Positions 11,371 to 22,379 of a stretch of 64,000 nucleotides of DNA are shown in pieces (position 1 is the stretch's first letter; each line of letters begins with the position of its first letter). The stretch is from Zygnema cylindricum (taxonomy: Eukaryota > Streptophyta > Zygnematophyceae > Zygnematales > Zygnemataceae). The position numbers and the translations under genes are program-made. The DNA is taken from positions 124,001 through 188,000 of the forward strand of contig JBBHKE010002609.1 of assembly GCA_037447655.1 (NCBI GenBank), given 5' to 3'. The notes under the pieces were generated by a model. It saw only the letters and a program-made list of their open reading frames with translations. It had not been told where the DNA came from and made no database searches.

Positions 11371-12751
11371 ATGGAGGCTGACGTCATGCAAGAATCCTAC
11401 CACACTCTTTCCATCAACACTCCTGCCACGTCGACAATGTCCATTGGAAACTTCCGAGCAGCTTCCTTCTCACAAAACGACAATAGTCCTGTCTCTCTGC
11501 TCCAGGCCAATCATTACAAATCGCACCCCTTTGATCCCTCTTTGACGTCAAATAATGCCTCGAAGGATAGTTTTTGGGTACAAATGCCGCAACATCCTTC
11601 CCAGGAAATGGAAAATTCTCATAGTGACTTTTCTGCCCAAATATTTCCTGCGGAGGATAATTTGCCGCCTCTGGAAGAAGACAGAAACTCCCACCTGCAC
11701 AATCTTGTCTGCTCAGATCCGTACAGCTCCTATCCGTACAGTTCCTTTTCTTGCAACGAGTTGCCGTACGACTCTTCAAGTGGGTCTAATGGAGGGGTGG
11801 AATATCCTCTTTCCGGATCCACTGGAAATAGTGTAGACTTTTCAGTTCCGATTCCGTCCGTTTTTGAGGATGTCCAATTCGGAAAAACTTTCAAATACGA
11901 AAATAAAAAAAATGAAGCAATTGTGAATAAGAAAGTTGAAAAAAGGAAAAATCTCGGAGGATGTGATTCGATTGAGTATTTACAAACTTTTTTGGGCTCC
12001 AAAATCGGTAGCGGATTGAAATCTAACGATGGAGATTCTTCGATCTTGTCGATGAATCTTTGCAAAAGAAATGATAAAGAGGAAATTTTGAGACCCCAAA
12101 AGAGAAGAAACGTCAAGGAGGAGAGAATGCAGTTTAACGAAAAAAGATCCCATGGGTCTTCAAAAGTGGAAAAAAGACCATGGATGAAAATAAATTCTCA
12201 ACAATCGAAATGGAAGACGAATAAAGATAATAAGCTTGAAAGTGATCAAGAATTGTTGCTGAATTGGAATTATAACAATATGGAGGTAAGCAATTAATTC
12301 GTCTAAAATTAGTGTTGTGCATACAATTTGTGAATTATGTCAATTCAATTGTTGAAAGCTTTATTTGTTGGTTTGAATTTGCTAAATATAGTAAAAATTG
12401 AAAAGAAGAACCATGAGTTGGATGGAATCTATTGAATCTAAGGATCCAAATCAAATCAAGTGAGGGTTGCTAGATTGAGTTTCAAATGTTTAGATAATTT
12501 TCAAGCTTTGTTCATATAAACGATTGCTAAAACTGGCTTTTGGTGTATTTCCCAAGGATGGTTCAGTGAAATGCATAGAATTCTCCTAATTTTCTAATTT
12601 TCTTTTTTGTTTTGTACTTTTTTTCCAGACAAAGTTACAACTACTTGCGGAAGACTGGAAGGAAGAAAAAACGGTCGGATGTCTCACCATTGCCTCTATT
12701 TCGTACAGTTTACAGAAAATGGAAAAATTTTCCTCAAAAGCAAAAAAGTAA
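11371..12751 (+). CDS. two-exon gene, Ser/Asn-rich protein with basic C-terminal region, function unknown
   Basis: The exons are 11371(or earlier)-12285 and 12629-12751. The donor is GAG|GTAAG, the acceptor TTTTTTTCCAG|ACA, and splicing is in phase 0, giving about 345 residues from the ATG at 11371 to a TAA at 12749-12751. I do not recognise the protein. Residues 1-170 are rich in Ser, Asn, Pro and acidic residues. Residues about 180-300 are Lys/Arg-rich with NLS-like clusters (KKVEKRK, QKRRNVKEER, VEKRPWMK). The C-terminus (LLAEDWKEEK...LQKMEKFSSKAKK) could form a short amphipathic helix. This composition suggests a nuclear protein, but no DNA-binding fold is visible. The start is uncertain. 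The same frame is open upstream to a stop near 11026 without an ATG, and a 14-residue periodic acidic motif (DNDDVT, DFDADVT, EMEADVM) begins before 11371. An upstream exon is therefore likely. Confidence 0.6.
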
Positions 12752-14445
12752 AGGTGTTAACTGAAACTAAAAACTATTCAAACAGTTATAGACTTAAAAA
12801 GATGGATAAGTTGAAATTGACTCAGAAACGAAAGATGTATTTTTTAGCGATGGGGTGTGAGTGCTCAACCAAAGTGTTCTATACCCATTTTGCTTTATTT
12901 AATGTTTATATGTGCATCTAGAAAAGTGATAAGGAGCATAATAAGGACACTTATAGCTGATTATTAAATACTTTAGTTTGATGGATTGTTTTTTCTGCTT
13001 TTGAAAGAATACGTTTATGTAACTTTTTGCACCTTTTTTCATCACGAAAAGATGATATTATACGGCATAGATTATGAAGGATTAGATTATGAAATTTTTT
13101 GTAATTGATTTTTTTCACCTTCCAAAAGGTTTTTTAATAATTTTTTTTTTTTCTTTGTAGCTTCTCCATTACCTTCTCTTCTTAATTTTATGTAAAACTT
13201 CTTAACTTTTTTCTATTGGCCAACAAATTTGTAGATTTTGAAATGTAAATCACATCAAATAATTTATGTTTAAGTTTCCGTTTAAATATTTCTTATACTC
13301 ATTTTTTTTATTTATTTTTCTTCCTCCTCGTAAAACTGCGAAAACAGGACCAAAGTTTGTAAACCTTTCTATTATTTGGGTTTGTTTGTAACACCTGAAA
13401 AATTGTGTTCATTTCTGAAAATAAGAAGAAAAAACTCCAATATTGTTGAATTTTGTCTTAATTCTGAAAAAAAATGGAAGTTAAATAATCGCTCAAAGAA
13501 CTACATCTATTTTCTGCAAAGATAGCCAAAAAAAATCAAAATCTTCAAAGTTCAAGCAACATTGAAAGACATGAACTCCAGATTCTTCTCGATTTAAGAA
13601 AAAAGTTCCTTCTAATTATTTTCAAAAACTGAGAGTTGCGGTTTGAAGCAACCTGCTTGAATTTGGCATAATACAGTAGATCCTGTTTTTGTTGCTATTA
13701 GATTAGATTTTCTAAAATTACTGTGGATTAGGATATCTATGTTTGTTTTATCACGTCCTAATGTTTTTATTTATAATGTCGATGTAAAAGAACTTATTCT
13801 TGCTAAGACCTTCCCTGGACGAAATTGAGTTTGTCCGGTCCATGTTTAGATCCTATTGGGAAATCACATATATTTAGAGGAGCTTCACTATTGCTTATAC
13901 ATTTCGCACATTCCATTCGCTTCTCTTATTATCCTTGCTTACGGGCCTTAGACTTTTGTCTCTTTCCCTTTATTGCTTCACCTTTTATAGGCTGGAGTCT
14001 CCAATAACTTATTGGCGCGCAGCAATTCCGACACTGTCCCTACATGCGCGCTGTCCGTACATGCGCGCTGTTAGTATTTGCATTGTGTCGAATCAATGGG
14101 AAGTCGTGGATGGAGGTTCGTAATTAGTGTGGGTAGGTTTAGTCGCGCGGTATGTCGTGCAGTATGTTTCTTGAATACGTTTCGTGTGTACGGTTTGTTT
14201 ACGTTTCGTTTTCGTGCGAGTTATCTTTCTCTACAGGACTTAGGGTAGCGTTTCATCAGGAAACTCTGTGATTGTACGGCCAAGTGTACGAGCTTTTATA
14301 TTTTAGGGTGGACTTCCATTAGCGAAAAAGTGGGGTTTTTTACTGACGGCCGTACCGTTTCGTACAGGTTCGTACAGATATATTTTTTTCCAACGAAAAC
14401 AACATTACAGAAAATTGTCCAGGCTTGAATTAGGACCGTCGGATT
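12752..14445. other. 3' flank and AT-rich intergenic DNA
   Basis: 12752-13680 is AT-rich with many T runs and probably includes the 3' UTR of the preceding gene; I cannot pick one poly(A) site. 13680-14130 is less AT-rich, and its minus strand carries a TATAAAAGG-like box near 13980-13990, perhaps from an old LTR. About 14300-14390 matches the inner terminus of TIR element R2 (CTTCCATTAGCGAAAAAGTGG). Confidence 0.4.
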
Positions 14446-14527
14446 CAATTTCACTTTCTATCCGTGACGCCACGTCACTGAACCTACAATTTCACTTTTT
14501 ATCCGTGACGCCACGTCACTAACCCTA
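14446..14527. repeat. two tandem copies of a 41-bp unit
   Basis: The units at 14446-14486 and 14487-14527 differ at only a few bases. Each contains TCCGTGACGCCACGTCACT. No role is evident. Confidence 0.85.
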
Positions 14528-15004
14528 CAGTTTGTTAAGACCGTGCACAGTGAGGAGAGTTCTCGAATACAGAACGTGTAAAACTAGGCCGCGTGAAAAA
14601 GGTAAAAAGAATCCAGGATGAGCGCGCGCGTATGTGCGTACACGTCGCAAGGGCCTTGTGCCTTCTGATATGGTGGCTACGAATCCGTCGAAATTATCTC
14701 GTCACGCTCCCACCATCAAAGTTTGCCGTCGCCTTTTTGTCGTTGCGTTTTGAAATTTTGGGTAGTATCTGTACGAGCCATTAGTTACCCCCGACGGTAC
14801 AGATATTTCCTCCGCGGGTACAGATATTACTGTTGGATTTATGCGATCTTGGGCGATACTTTTCGATACATTTTGGTACGGACGAACCTACCCGATTTAT
14901 TTATGTGACGTCACGGACTCACACGTGCGGAATCTGACGGACGATTCCATGACAAAAAGTACAGAAAACAGGACAAAAGAAAAACGGAAGTACAATAAGA
15001 TCTA

Positions 15005-15425
15005 AAGAGTGTGGTGTACGGTCGATGTCAGACCGTACATAAATGTACCTTTTCAAGTGAAAATTTTACAAAAAAATCGTTAAAATCGTTAGTGATTTTG
15101 TATCCGTACCATTCCGTGCATGTAAAAAAGTTTCCGTACGATCGTACAGAATTCAAACTTACTGCGCGCAAATGGCGCAACACTGCTCCATACATTTTTT
15201 GTAAAAGTTCTGTTCAGTTTTACCGGACAGAAAGTACTAAGAAGTGCAACGTATATTTTCGTCAAATTCCATACACTTTCCGTAAAATACAGTACATTTC
15301 CCGTAAATATTCAGTTCAGTTTACCGGGAAAAATATATTCCACATTTTTTTGCGATTTTTTCAAAAGTCACAAATTATACGTAGAAATCGGAAAAAATGA
15401 AAAAATCGCACGATTTGAACAACAT
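15005..15425. repeat. dispersed repeat R5, copy 1
   Basis: The segment is homologous to about 60880-61270, and in short stretches to about 10050-10130 and 45570-45680. It holds loose internal repeats of the form TTTCGTAAAxTxCxGTACA with TTCAGTTTACCGG words. The 129-codon frame at 15011-15400 falls inside it and is not conserved as protein in the other copy, so I do not call it a gene. Confidence 0.7.
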
Positions 15426-15468
15426 CTGTTATATTTAATTTTTGTACGAGTCCTCGCTTAGAAACAAA

Positions 15469-15548
15469 GTAACAAGACTAAGTTCCGGCTACATGCGAAA
15501 GTACCCTAAGGGCACTTTCCCATGTAACCGAAACTTTAGTCTTGTAAC
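15469..15548. repeat. 80-bp near-perfect palindrome
   Basis: The left arm starts GTAACAAGACTAAGTTCCGG and the right arm, read in reverse complement, starts GTTACAAGACTAAAGTTTCG. The arms are about 40 bp with a few mismatches and almost no loop, centred on CCCTAAGGG. The centre resembles two R1/R2-type element ends placed back to back. Confidence 0.85.
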
Positions 15549-15589
15549 TTTTTTTTTAGCGAAGATTCTCCGTACTACTTTCAGAGCAT

Positions 15590-16110
15590 TCCTATGTAAA
15601 AAAATGAAATCGTTATTTTAGATTGTGACGGATGTAGACGTGGGTGTAATCTGTGACAGTCGTAGACGACTACAAATCTCGCGACAATTGATGACGTTTA
15701 CAAAATAGCGACGGTTGTAGACGTCTAGCTACTTTGATATTGTAGATGTTTAAGGTTTGCGAAATTTTGACGTCACGCTCAAATTTTGACGTCACGCTCA
15801 AATTATGACGTCAACGTCACATTCTAAAACTTTCGCCATAGTTTCCCAATTTTGTTTTTCAGTCTTTTCTCACTCTACTTGCCATCAAAATATGCCGAAA
15901 GATTGTCAAAATAAATCGTTTTTAGATATCTTTCATTTGATACCATTATTGACACTTTTCATTGCAATAAGTTTGAGATAGACACGGTAGTGGGAGAGAG
16001 AGAGAGAGAAAGAGAGAGAGTGAGAGAGAGAGAGGCATTTTCATAGACTTCGCTTTTGCGGAATGGCGTCCGTTGGTCAAGACCACCTCCACGGCCCCTG
16101 TACGGAAAAA
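15590..16110 (-). mobile_element. R1 element copy, reversed and diverged
   Basis: On the reverse strand it matches the interior of the 5352-6302 element. Shared parts are the clustered TGACGTCA words, the CTACAACCGTCGC-like block and the stretch around GAGTGAGAAAAG. A 20-bp tandem duplication around TTTTGACGTCACGCTCAAA lies at about 15766-15806. A short (GA)n run follows at 15992-16034. Clear terminal repeats are lacking. Confidence 0.55.
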
Positions 16111-16174
16111 AACGCAATGGAAACCATTTCCTTATTTATGGCAGTTATCTATCGGCTAGTTTCTAGAGTGTTTA

Positions 16175-16234
16175 TTGCCTCTAATTATGTTGGAGGCTCA
16201 TCCATTGCCTCTAATTATATTGGAGGCTCATCCA
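16175..16234. repeat. two tandem copies of a 30-bp unit
   Basis: The units differ at one base (ATTATGTTGG against ATTATATTGG). They lie just beyond the 3' end of the copia B remnant. Confidence 0.85.
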
Positions 16235-16329
16235 GGTGAGACATCTTTGTGATCTGATTTTTTAGGTGTCTTTCTTAGAGCCATTTGCTACTTCTTCTTC
16301 CCCCTTCAAAATTTGACGCCGGTATGGAT

Positions 16330-17530
16330 TGCATCCTCGGGTTTCGTTTAGGAAGATTTTCAGCTCCCATTTCTCCCAGTTCCGGTATCTCGTCAAGTGC
16401 CTCATCGGTTTCTACTTCGTATTGAAAGCGTTATCTCGGATGTTGTTCTTTCCTCCTTCTCCTTTGGTAAATCTGCAGATTCTTCCTTTTCTCCTTCTTC
16501 CTTCTCATCATTTCGAAAGTCAAAATCAAAAAATTGATCCGCTACAAATTTGATTTTGACTTCCTTATTATATTTGAATGGATCAATGGAATTTTCTTCA
16601 TTCATCACCACTATGTGTTTTACCAAAATTGTATCTTTCTTTTTCAAATCATACACTCGGTATACTTTAGTGCTCTCATCATATCCTACAAAATATATCG
16701 GTTTCCCTCTTCCCTCTAATTTCCAATTAGTTTTATCAGAATCCAAACTGTAGACTTAACTTCCGAACACTCTCAAACTAGACAAATTTGTTTTTCTTCC
16801 TGTCCACCTTTCATACGGGGTTTCCTCCATATTTGCTGAAGTTAAGACTCTATTTTTTATGAAGTTACCGTATTTCATAGAATCGGCCCAAAACTGTAAT
16901 CCTATCCTCTAATCAGTTTGCATACTTTTAAAAACATCTCCTAGAGTTCTATTTACTCTTTCTGCTACTCGATTTTGTTTCGGATTATAGGGGATAGTTT
17001 TTTCGTGATGAATTATTTCCCGTTTAAGAAATTCTTCAAACTCCCTTGAGGTTTATTCTTTCCTATTATCACTTCTTATTTCATTTATTGAGGTCTCATT
17101 TAATTTTTCACTCCATATTTTATAATATTTAAAGTATCCTAATAGTTTTGACTTATATCTGAGAAAGTATACCTTAGTGTATCTAGACGAATCATCTGTG
17201 ATGGTTAGCATCCATCTTTCCCCTCCGTGTGAAGCATATCAAGCAAGTCCCCAGACATCAGTGTGTACGAGATCGAAGGCTTTCCCTCTTCTAAATGTGG
17301 ATGCCTTTGGGAATGGAAGTCAACGAATCTTTCCTTGAGCACATCCACTACAATCATCTGAAGTTTCATCATCTCCAAACTTAATCCCATCCACTATTCC
17401 TTTTTTCTTCATTTCTTTTAGTCTATCTAGATGCACATGCCCTAACCTATTGTGCCAAAACATCATATTACTTTCACACGAGTAGAGAACACTCTTTTCA
17501 TTACAAAGTAAAACTCTGAACATTCATTGA
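16330..17530 (-). pseudogene. copia pre-integrase and integrase (element B)
   Basis: From high to low coordinates there is a pre-integrase block MMFWHNRLGHVHLDRLKEM (17460-17400) and a C-x2-C zinc site in SGCAQGK. Next come degraded catalytic-core blocks (FDLVHTDVWG, ITDDSSRYTKVYFL, SDN near 17070-17150), the ERWTGRKTN block, and the C-terminal RGKPIYFVGYDE block (16700-16670). This is the copia integrase order. At least four in-frame stops interrupt it. Confidence 0.85.
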
Positions 17531-17769
17531 TTTCCTTTCTCATCTATGAAATAAACCTCATCATCAAAGCTAGCTGTAAAGATTCCTTTCCTAGTTCCTG
17601 TTTCAAACTCTTTGTCATCTAGTATAGATGTAGAGAGAATATTCTTACTAAGCCGTGAATTGTAAAGATTATCTGTTTGTTTGCTTCCTCTTCTGGCCCT
17701 TCATGGACCTGAGTCAGAAAAGCATTTTACTTTCCTCCGTCCCTTGAGGTTTCTTATCTATCTTTCAGC

Positions 17770-18740
17770 CGGAGATCTGCAAGTCTGACACAATATGCCA
17801 TAGAGTGTACCGGTTTCTTGCAAAAGTGGCATAATCGACCTCGTGGAGCTCCTCTCCCCTATTGGACAAATCTGCCACCTCATTGTCCTCTTCCCTCAAA
17901 ATTTCGATAGGGATCATTTCCCTTTTGCTCATCACGCTTCCGCCAATCAGATCTTGCGGTTAGTGCTTGCACACTCAAACTTCCTCTCCTTAATTCTATG
18001 GTGTTTTCTTTCACTAAAATCATCCCCACTGTATCACCCCAATTCCAATTACTATCACCTATATCTTGCAAATGTTAATTATATTCTCATACTCATCAGG
18101 TAATTTCATCATCAATGTGTTTACTCTTTGTCTCTTAGACCATGGGTTACCTACACTGTCTAGCTCTCAAAATAAGGCTCCTAAGTCATTGCAATAATCA
18201 TTCATACTTCCTCTATAATAAGTATAAGTTGAAATCTTATTTTCTACCAACTGCTACTGCTGTAAAGATCTTATATTTGATTACTAGTGCCTCCCAAATT
18301 TGAGAAAAATATATGATTTTCATGGGGGAAACGACAATCCCTTTGACTACTCTTTTAAGAATTAAGTATTTAGCAACGGTATCTTTATAGTGCCACTTTT
18401 CATACTCTCACCCTTCGGTCTGACTCCCTATCACCGTTGGTGGTGGAAATGCTGCTGATATTGTCCTTGACAATGGAGTTCCTTGCGATATGACTCCTCC
18501 CTTTTCTTTCTCCTAGAAAATTTCCTCCCTTTCCTCACTATTCTCAATAAGACTGATACATGTTCTGGCGGCTATAGTTGTGGAGGTGCCACAAAAATGC
18601 GTTCGTCCAAACCCCGGTGGTGGTGGACATTCAATATGTTCGGATTCTTTGCCCCATAGGTGCTTTTCAAAGAGAGCGCCATCCATCATAGTCTCCTAAT
18701 AAAGTAAGCGAGATCCATCAAATATAGAAACTGTAGTGGG
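17770..18740 (-). pseudogene. copia gag (element B)
   Basis: Gag begins at MGPPTTVSIFDGSR, right on the iMet-like motif. Further down are WEALVIKYK and LMMKLPDEYENIINICKI blocks of the UBN2 gag type. A zinc-knuckle-like remnant (histidine and cysteines around 17790-17820) follows. Multiple stops and shifts are present. Confidence 0.7.
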
Positions 18741-18753
18741 TGGGCCCATAACC
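18739..18753 (-). other. half-tRNA(iMet)-type primer-binding motif (element B)
   Basis: The minus strand reads GGTTATGGGCCCACC, identical to 7188-7202 and 29371-29385. The flanking bases (GAATCG before it) do not form a standard CA LTR end. Confidence 0.55.
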
Positions 18754-18990
18754 CGATTCTTTGTGGCCTCCATTGACCCACAGAGTATACATCATATGTA
18801 AAGCATCTAGGATAATATTTTCCCCTTCCACTTTCCAACTGAATAAGTGCCACCTAGGCACAATAATATTTTGATCATCCTCACCATTGTGAGGGCCCGA
18901 CTCCCTTGGGCCAAACACAAAAAGAATCACGGAATTTGCTCCCCTAATCAGTAAGTTATGGCTGGTGAAAGATACCTTTATAGCTATAAC

Positions 18991-20185
18991 ACACTTCGAG
19001 AGTGGTACCTAAATTTCAGTAAGTCCTGGTCTGCTTACTCAGAGCTACCTACTACTAAACCATAGACCAATAGAAAATTGTACAATACAAGAAGGTAGAA
19101 TGACTGATGTACTTCTTGTACGGCTATTGTACAACATGGCTTTACAAGTGACGCGTGTCAGATCGGGAGCCATAGTTCTTCCTCCCATCTTCTCCGGTGT
19201 CTGATAATGTGGCGATAGTGGCATCGCGTGATGCTATCTTCGAAAGCCAACAAAATTTCATCCCTTGTTGGCGGCTGCAACGACGGTCGTCCGATGATAT
19301 GTTTTTACACGATTCGGATTCTCGTCCGTGCATGAATCGTTTCATTTGCGCCTCCTATTGTTTTGAGAAAGCTTTATTCCTCTCTATGCCTTGGAATGTG
19401 AGGAAGAGAGAGTTTTGGGACTTAAAATTGTTTTAGTAAGTCCGATACAGTACGAACAAAAATTAGTGTTACAGTGACTTATTGAGGAGTACACCGATGA
19501 ATACACTCTTGGAACACGTGTCAGTACAAGGGAGAATGTATTCCGGAATGTCCGTCTGTTGATGTACGGATACACCTGAGGACTGAAATGACACGTGGCG
19601 GTTCACCTATGGGTCTGAATTTGATATGTGGGCGGGCGACGGAGACCTCCGACAAATGTTGGTCAGAGTGTATCGTGTACACGATGATCAGACGTGGAAT
19701 ACAGAATCATACGTTGATGTAAATATTTGTTTGATTTGGTCTTTGTCTTTATTTGATTGATGTATAATTATTTTTGTTTGACATACCTTGTCATTTCGGG
19801 TATACAAATAGTATTAGGTGTATCAGGTTGGTAGATATACGGGAGGTATGCCTCTGTACGTTTGGTAGTGAAGCTTCAGTGTATATGAGTAGGACTTAGA
19901 CATTTTTGGAGTTATGAACACTTTGTATTCAAAAACTGTAGATGTTGTTTTTGGCATTTTTATCTATGAATATCTCACAAGTCTGTGGGCAAAATTAATT
20001 GTAATTTTTTCTGTGTGTTCATCCTAATATAATCTAAATTGTGATAGAATTGCAGAGCTATTGTGTCTCTGGTTTGTATTTTATCAACTGTTGAAGTTTT
20101 TGTATTTCATACTGGTTTTTGTGAAAGTTTCATGTTTGGTTTAATTCTGAAAACACGTCACGGGCGCGCTTTCACGAATTCTAGT
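18991..20185. other. intergenic, no gene recognised
   Basis: Host-type GTAC-rich DNA (18991-19740) passes into AT-rich sequence (19740-20160). No domain is visible in any frame. I looked for the 5' LTR of the following copia element and could not delimit one. Confidence 0.4.
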
Positions 20186-20195
20186 TATTGATAGG

Positions 20196-22300
20196 AGGGA
20201 ATATCTGTATTGGGCATATCTTGTTCGGTCTTACTTTGTACAAGTGAAGCTTTTTAATGTTGTTAATGGATCTATGGCAGAAACTGATACCAACTATGAT
20301 CAAATTAATGAGCAGGCTCTTCATCTAATACAACTAACGATATCTCCTGAGCTGCATATGACATACATCCAGACTACTAAAGCATCATTAATTTGGGATG
20401 TTTTGAAAATGACATATTCTAGAGCTAATGCACATCATGAGATTATAAGTGCTAGGCAAATTTGGGAATAAAAGTATAGATGCAGAAAAATGGCGGAATA
20501 TTGCAATAAATTCATGCTTTTAGTTTCCGAAAATGCATGCTCAGGTGGTTTTTTTACTGAGAACTATCAAGCAATGCTTCTAGTGAGGGGGCTTCCTCCT
20601 AAGTATAAAGGAACCTATGATGAACTGAAAAAAATCGATCAAACACAGTGGAATCTAACAACAACTATAGAGTATGTGCTAGAAGATGAAGCAAATCAGC
20701 TGGCATTTAATTCTGGAAAGCCAACTAAAATTCTGGAAAGCCAACTAAAGCTTACAATGCTCAGTTTCAGAGAGATAATAGATTTCAAGGAAATCAGTCT
20801 TTTCAGCAATGTGAAAAGTGTGTCTATTGCTATAACAATGGCCATTTGCACAAATTTTGTTCTTTGAATATAACAGCGTGTGAAACATGTTCTTATTTTA
20901 AAAGATGGAAGGTGAAAGAAGCTTTATTCACACCGAAACCTCCGATCAAAACTGCGACTTTGTCAGCGGAGGAAAAGGAACTTTGTCAGAAGATGGAGAA
21001 GGAGAAATTAGAGTTTCTCAATTTCCCTAAAACTGACGACGCCGGGTTCTTTGTCATGGCCAAGATGATGGAAGAGAAAAAGATCTCGGGTGGATTATGG
21101 ATTCCAAAAGTTCCTCCCATGTGTTGAAACAAATCCTATTTGAAGGATATGACACCTATCCCCACTCTTCAAACCTTTCATGCTTGTGGTGCCACGGTGG
21201 AATCTAATGCTAAAGGTAGCATAGATCTAAATTGTGAGATAGATGACAAAGCTGTAAAAAAAACTTTGCATGATGTTTTATATGTGCCAAAATTAAAAAT
21301 GAAATGTTTTCTACCTCAATTGCAGAGAGTAAGGGTTTTAATGTCCTTCAGAGAAAAGGCAAGAACGTAGTAAGCAAGGATGGGAGAGTAGCATTAGTGG
21401 TAACTAGAGGCCTAAACATGTTGTATCAGATGGACTTGTTAATAAAGTTGTTTTTGTGTACTCTAGTGTTCTTTCTGAAAATGTTTTGTGGCATAAAAGG
21501 CTTGAGCATGTTTATAATGAGAGGCTTGAAAAGATGGTGAAGACAAATATGATATAAGGTGTCAAGCTTGATCAAAAGGAATCCCATGTTTGTGATGGCT
21601 GTGCTCTCGAGAAGCTTCATAAGCTTCCTTGACTACAAATTTTAGGCTATCGAGCAAAGGATCTTCTCGTGCTTTTCCACTCGGATGTATGGGTACCGGC
21701 CAAATTTCCTTCCGTTGGTGGCAGCAAATACCTTGTCACCTTCACAGATGACTTCTCACAATTCAACCAAGTGTATTTCATGAAAGAGAAGAGCGAAGTC
21801 TTTACACATTTTAAGCATTTTCGGATCTGGGCGGAAAAACATCACGGGAAACCAATGCTTACTTTGTGCTCCAACAACGGTGGAGAGTATGTATCAAATG
21901 CCTTTGCTGAATATTTGAAATAAAATGCAATATCTCATGGGTTTACTGTTCCTTACACTCTAGAATAGAATTGTGTGGATGAAAGGCTCAATCAGACTTT
22001 GACTGAATGTGTTAAATCTATGATGATAAATAAAGGTATGGATCCCAAATTCAGGGGGGGGAGCTTTTCAGTGTGCTTCTTACATTAGAAAAAGAATAGA
22101 CACCAGATCTATGAAGGATAAAACACCTTATGAAATGTGAACAGCAAGGAAGCCGATTGTCAAAACACCTTATGAAATGTGGACAGGAAAGAAGCCGAAT
22201 ATCAGTTACTTTAGAGTTTTTCGAAGTAAATGTTTTATGTTGGATAATCTTCCAAATTGGAAATTTAGTCTGAATTTTGTACCTGGGATATTTTTGGGTT
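20196..22300 (+). pseudogene. copia gag-protease-integrase, first unit of element C
   Basis: Gag starts near REYLYWAYLVRSYFVQVKLF and runs through the MTYIQTTKASLIWDVLKM and YQAMLLVRGLPPKYKG blocks. A zinc knuckle follows (CVYCYNNGHLHKFC, 20819-20860). The protease block is damaged, with WIPKVPPMC in place of the W-I-M-D-S-G-S motif. Integrase blocks include LLVLFHSDVW, FTDDFSQFNQVYFMKEKS and EMWTGKKPNISYFRVF. It ends abruptly at GIFLGSEM, where gag-upstream sequence of the second unit begins. In-frame stops at 20469, 21125, 21539 and others make it non-coding. Confidence 0.85.
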
Positions 22301-22379
22301 CTGAGATGTCAACAGTTGCCTTTTCTTCCTATTCGGTACTAGCTGTTGTCTCAGAAAACAAGTCACTGGCCCACCTTCA

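Larger units (their letters stand above)
16250..18990 (-). mobile_element. copia element B, decayed, lacking RT
   Basis: Read on the minus strand, the order is leader (18990-18754), iMet anticodon-arm motif (18753-18739), gag (18738-17770), pre-integrase and integrase (17530-16330), after which homology stops. No reverse transcriptase, RNase H or 3' LTR is present, so the element is truncated. Frameshifts and stops are frequent. The leader and gag start are repeated at 6960-7480. Confidence 0.8.

Noticed and set aside
10658-11545. 295-codon frame overlapping the 11.4-kb gene
   Set aside because: Low-complexity Ser/Leu stretch from the CT tract, no domain. The other frame continues correctly through a spliced second exon and has the more protein-like composition.
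15011-15400. 129-codon frame as a gene
   Set aside because: It lies in dispersed repeat R5; the second copy at 60880-61270 does not keep the frame, and the sequence is internally repetitive.
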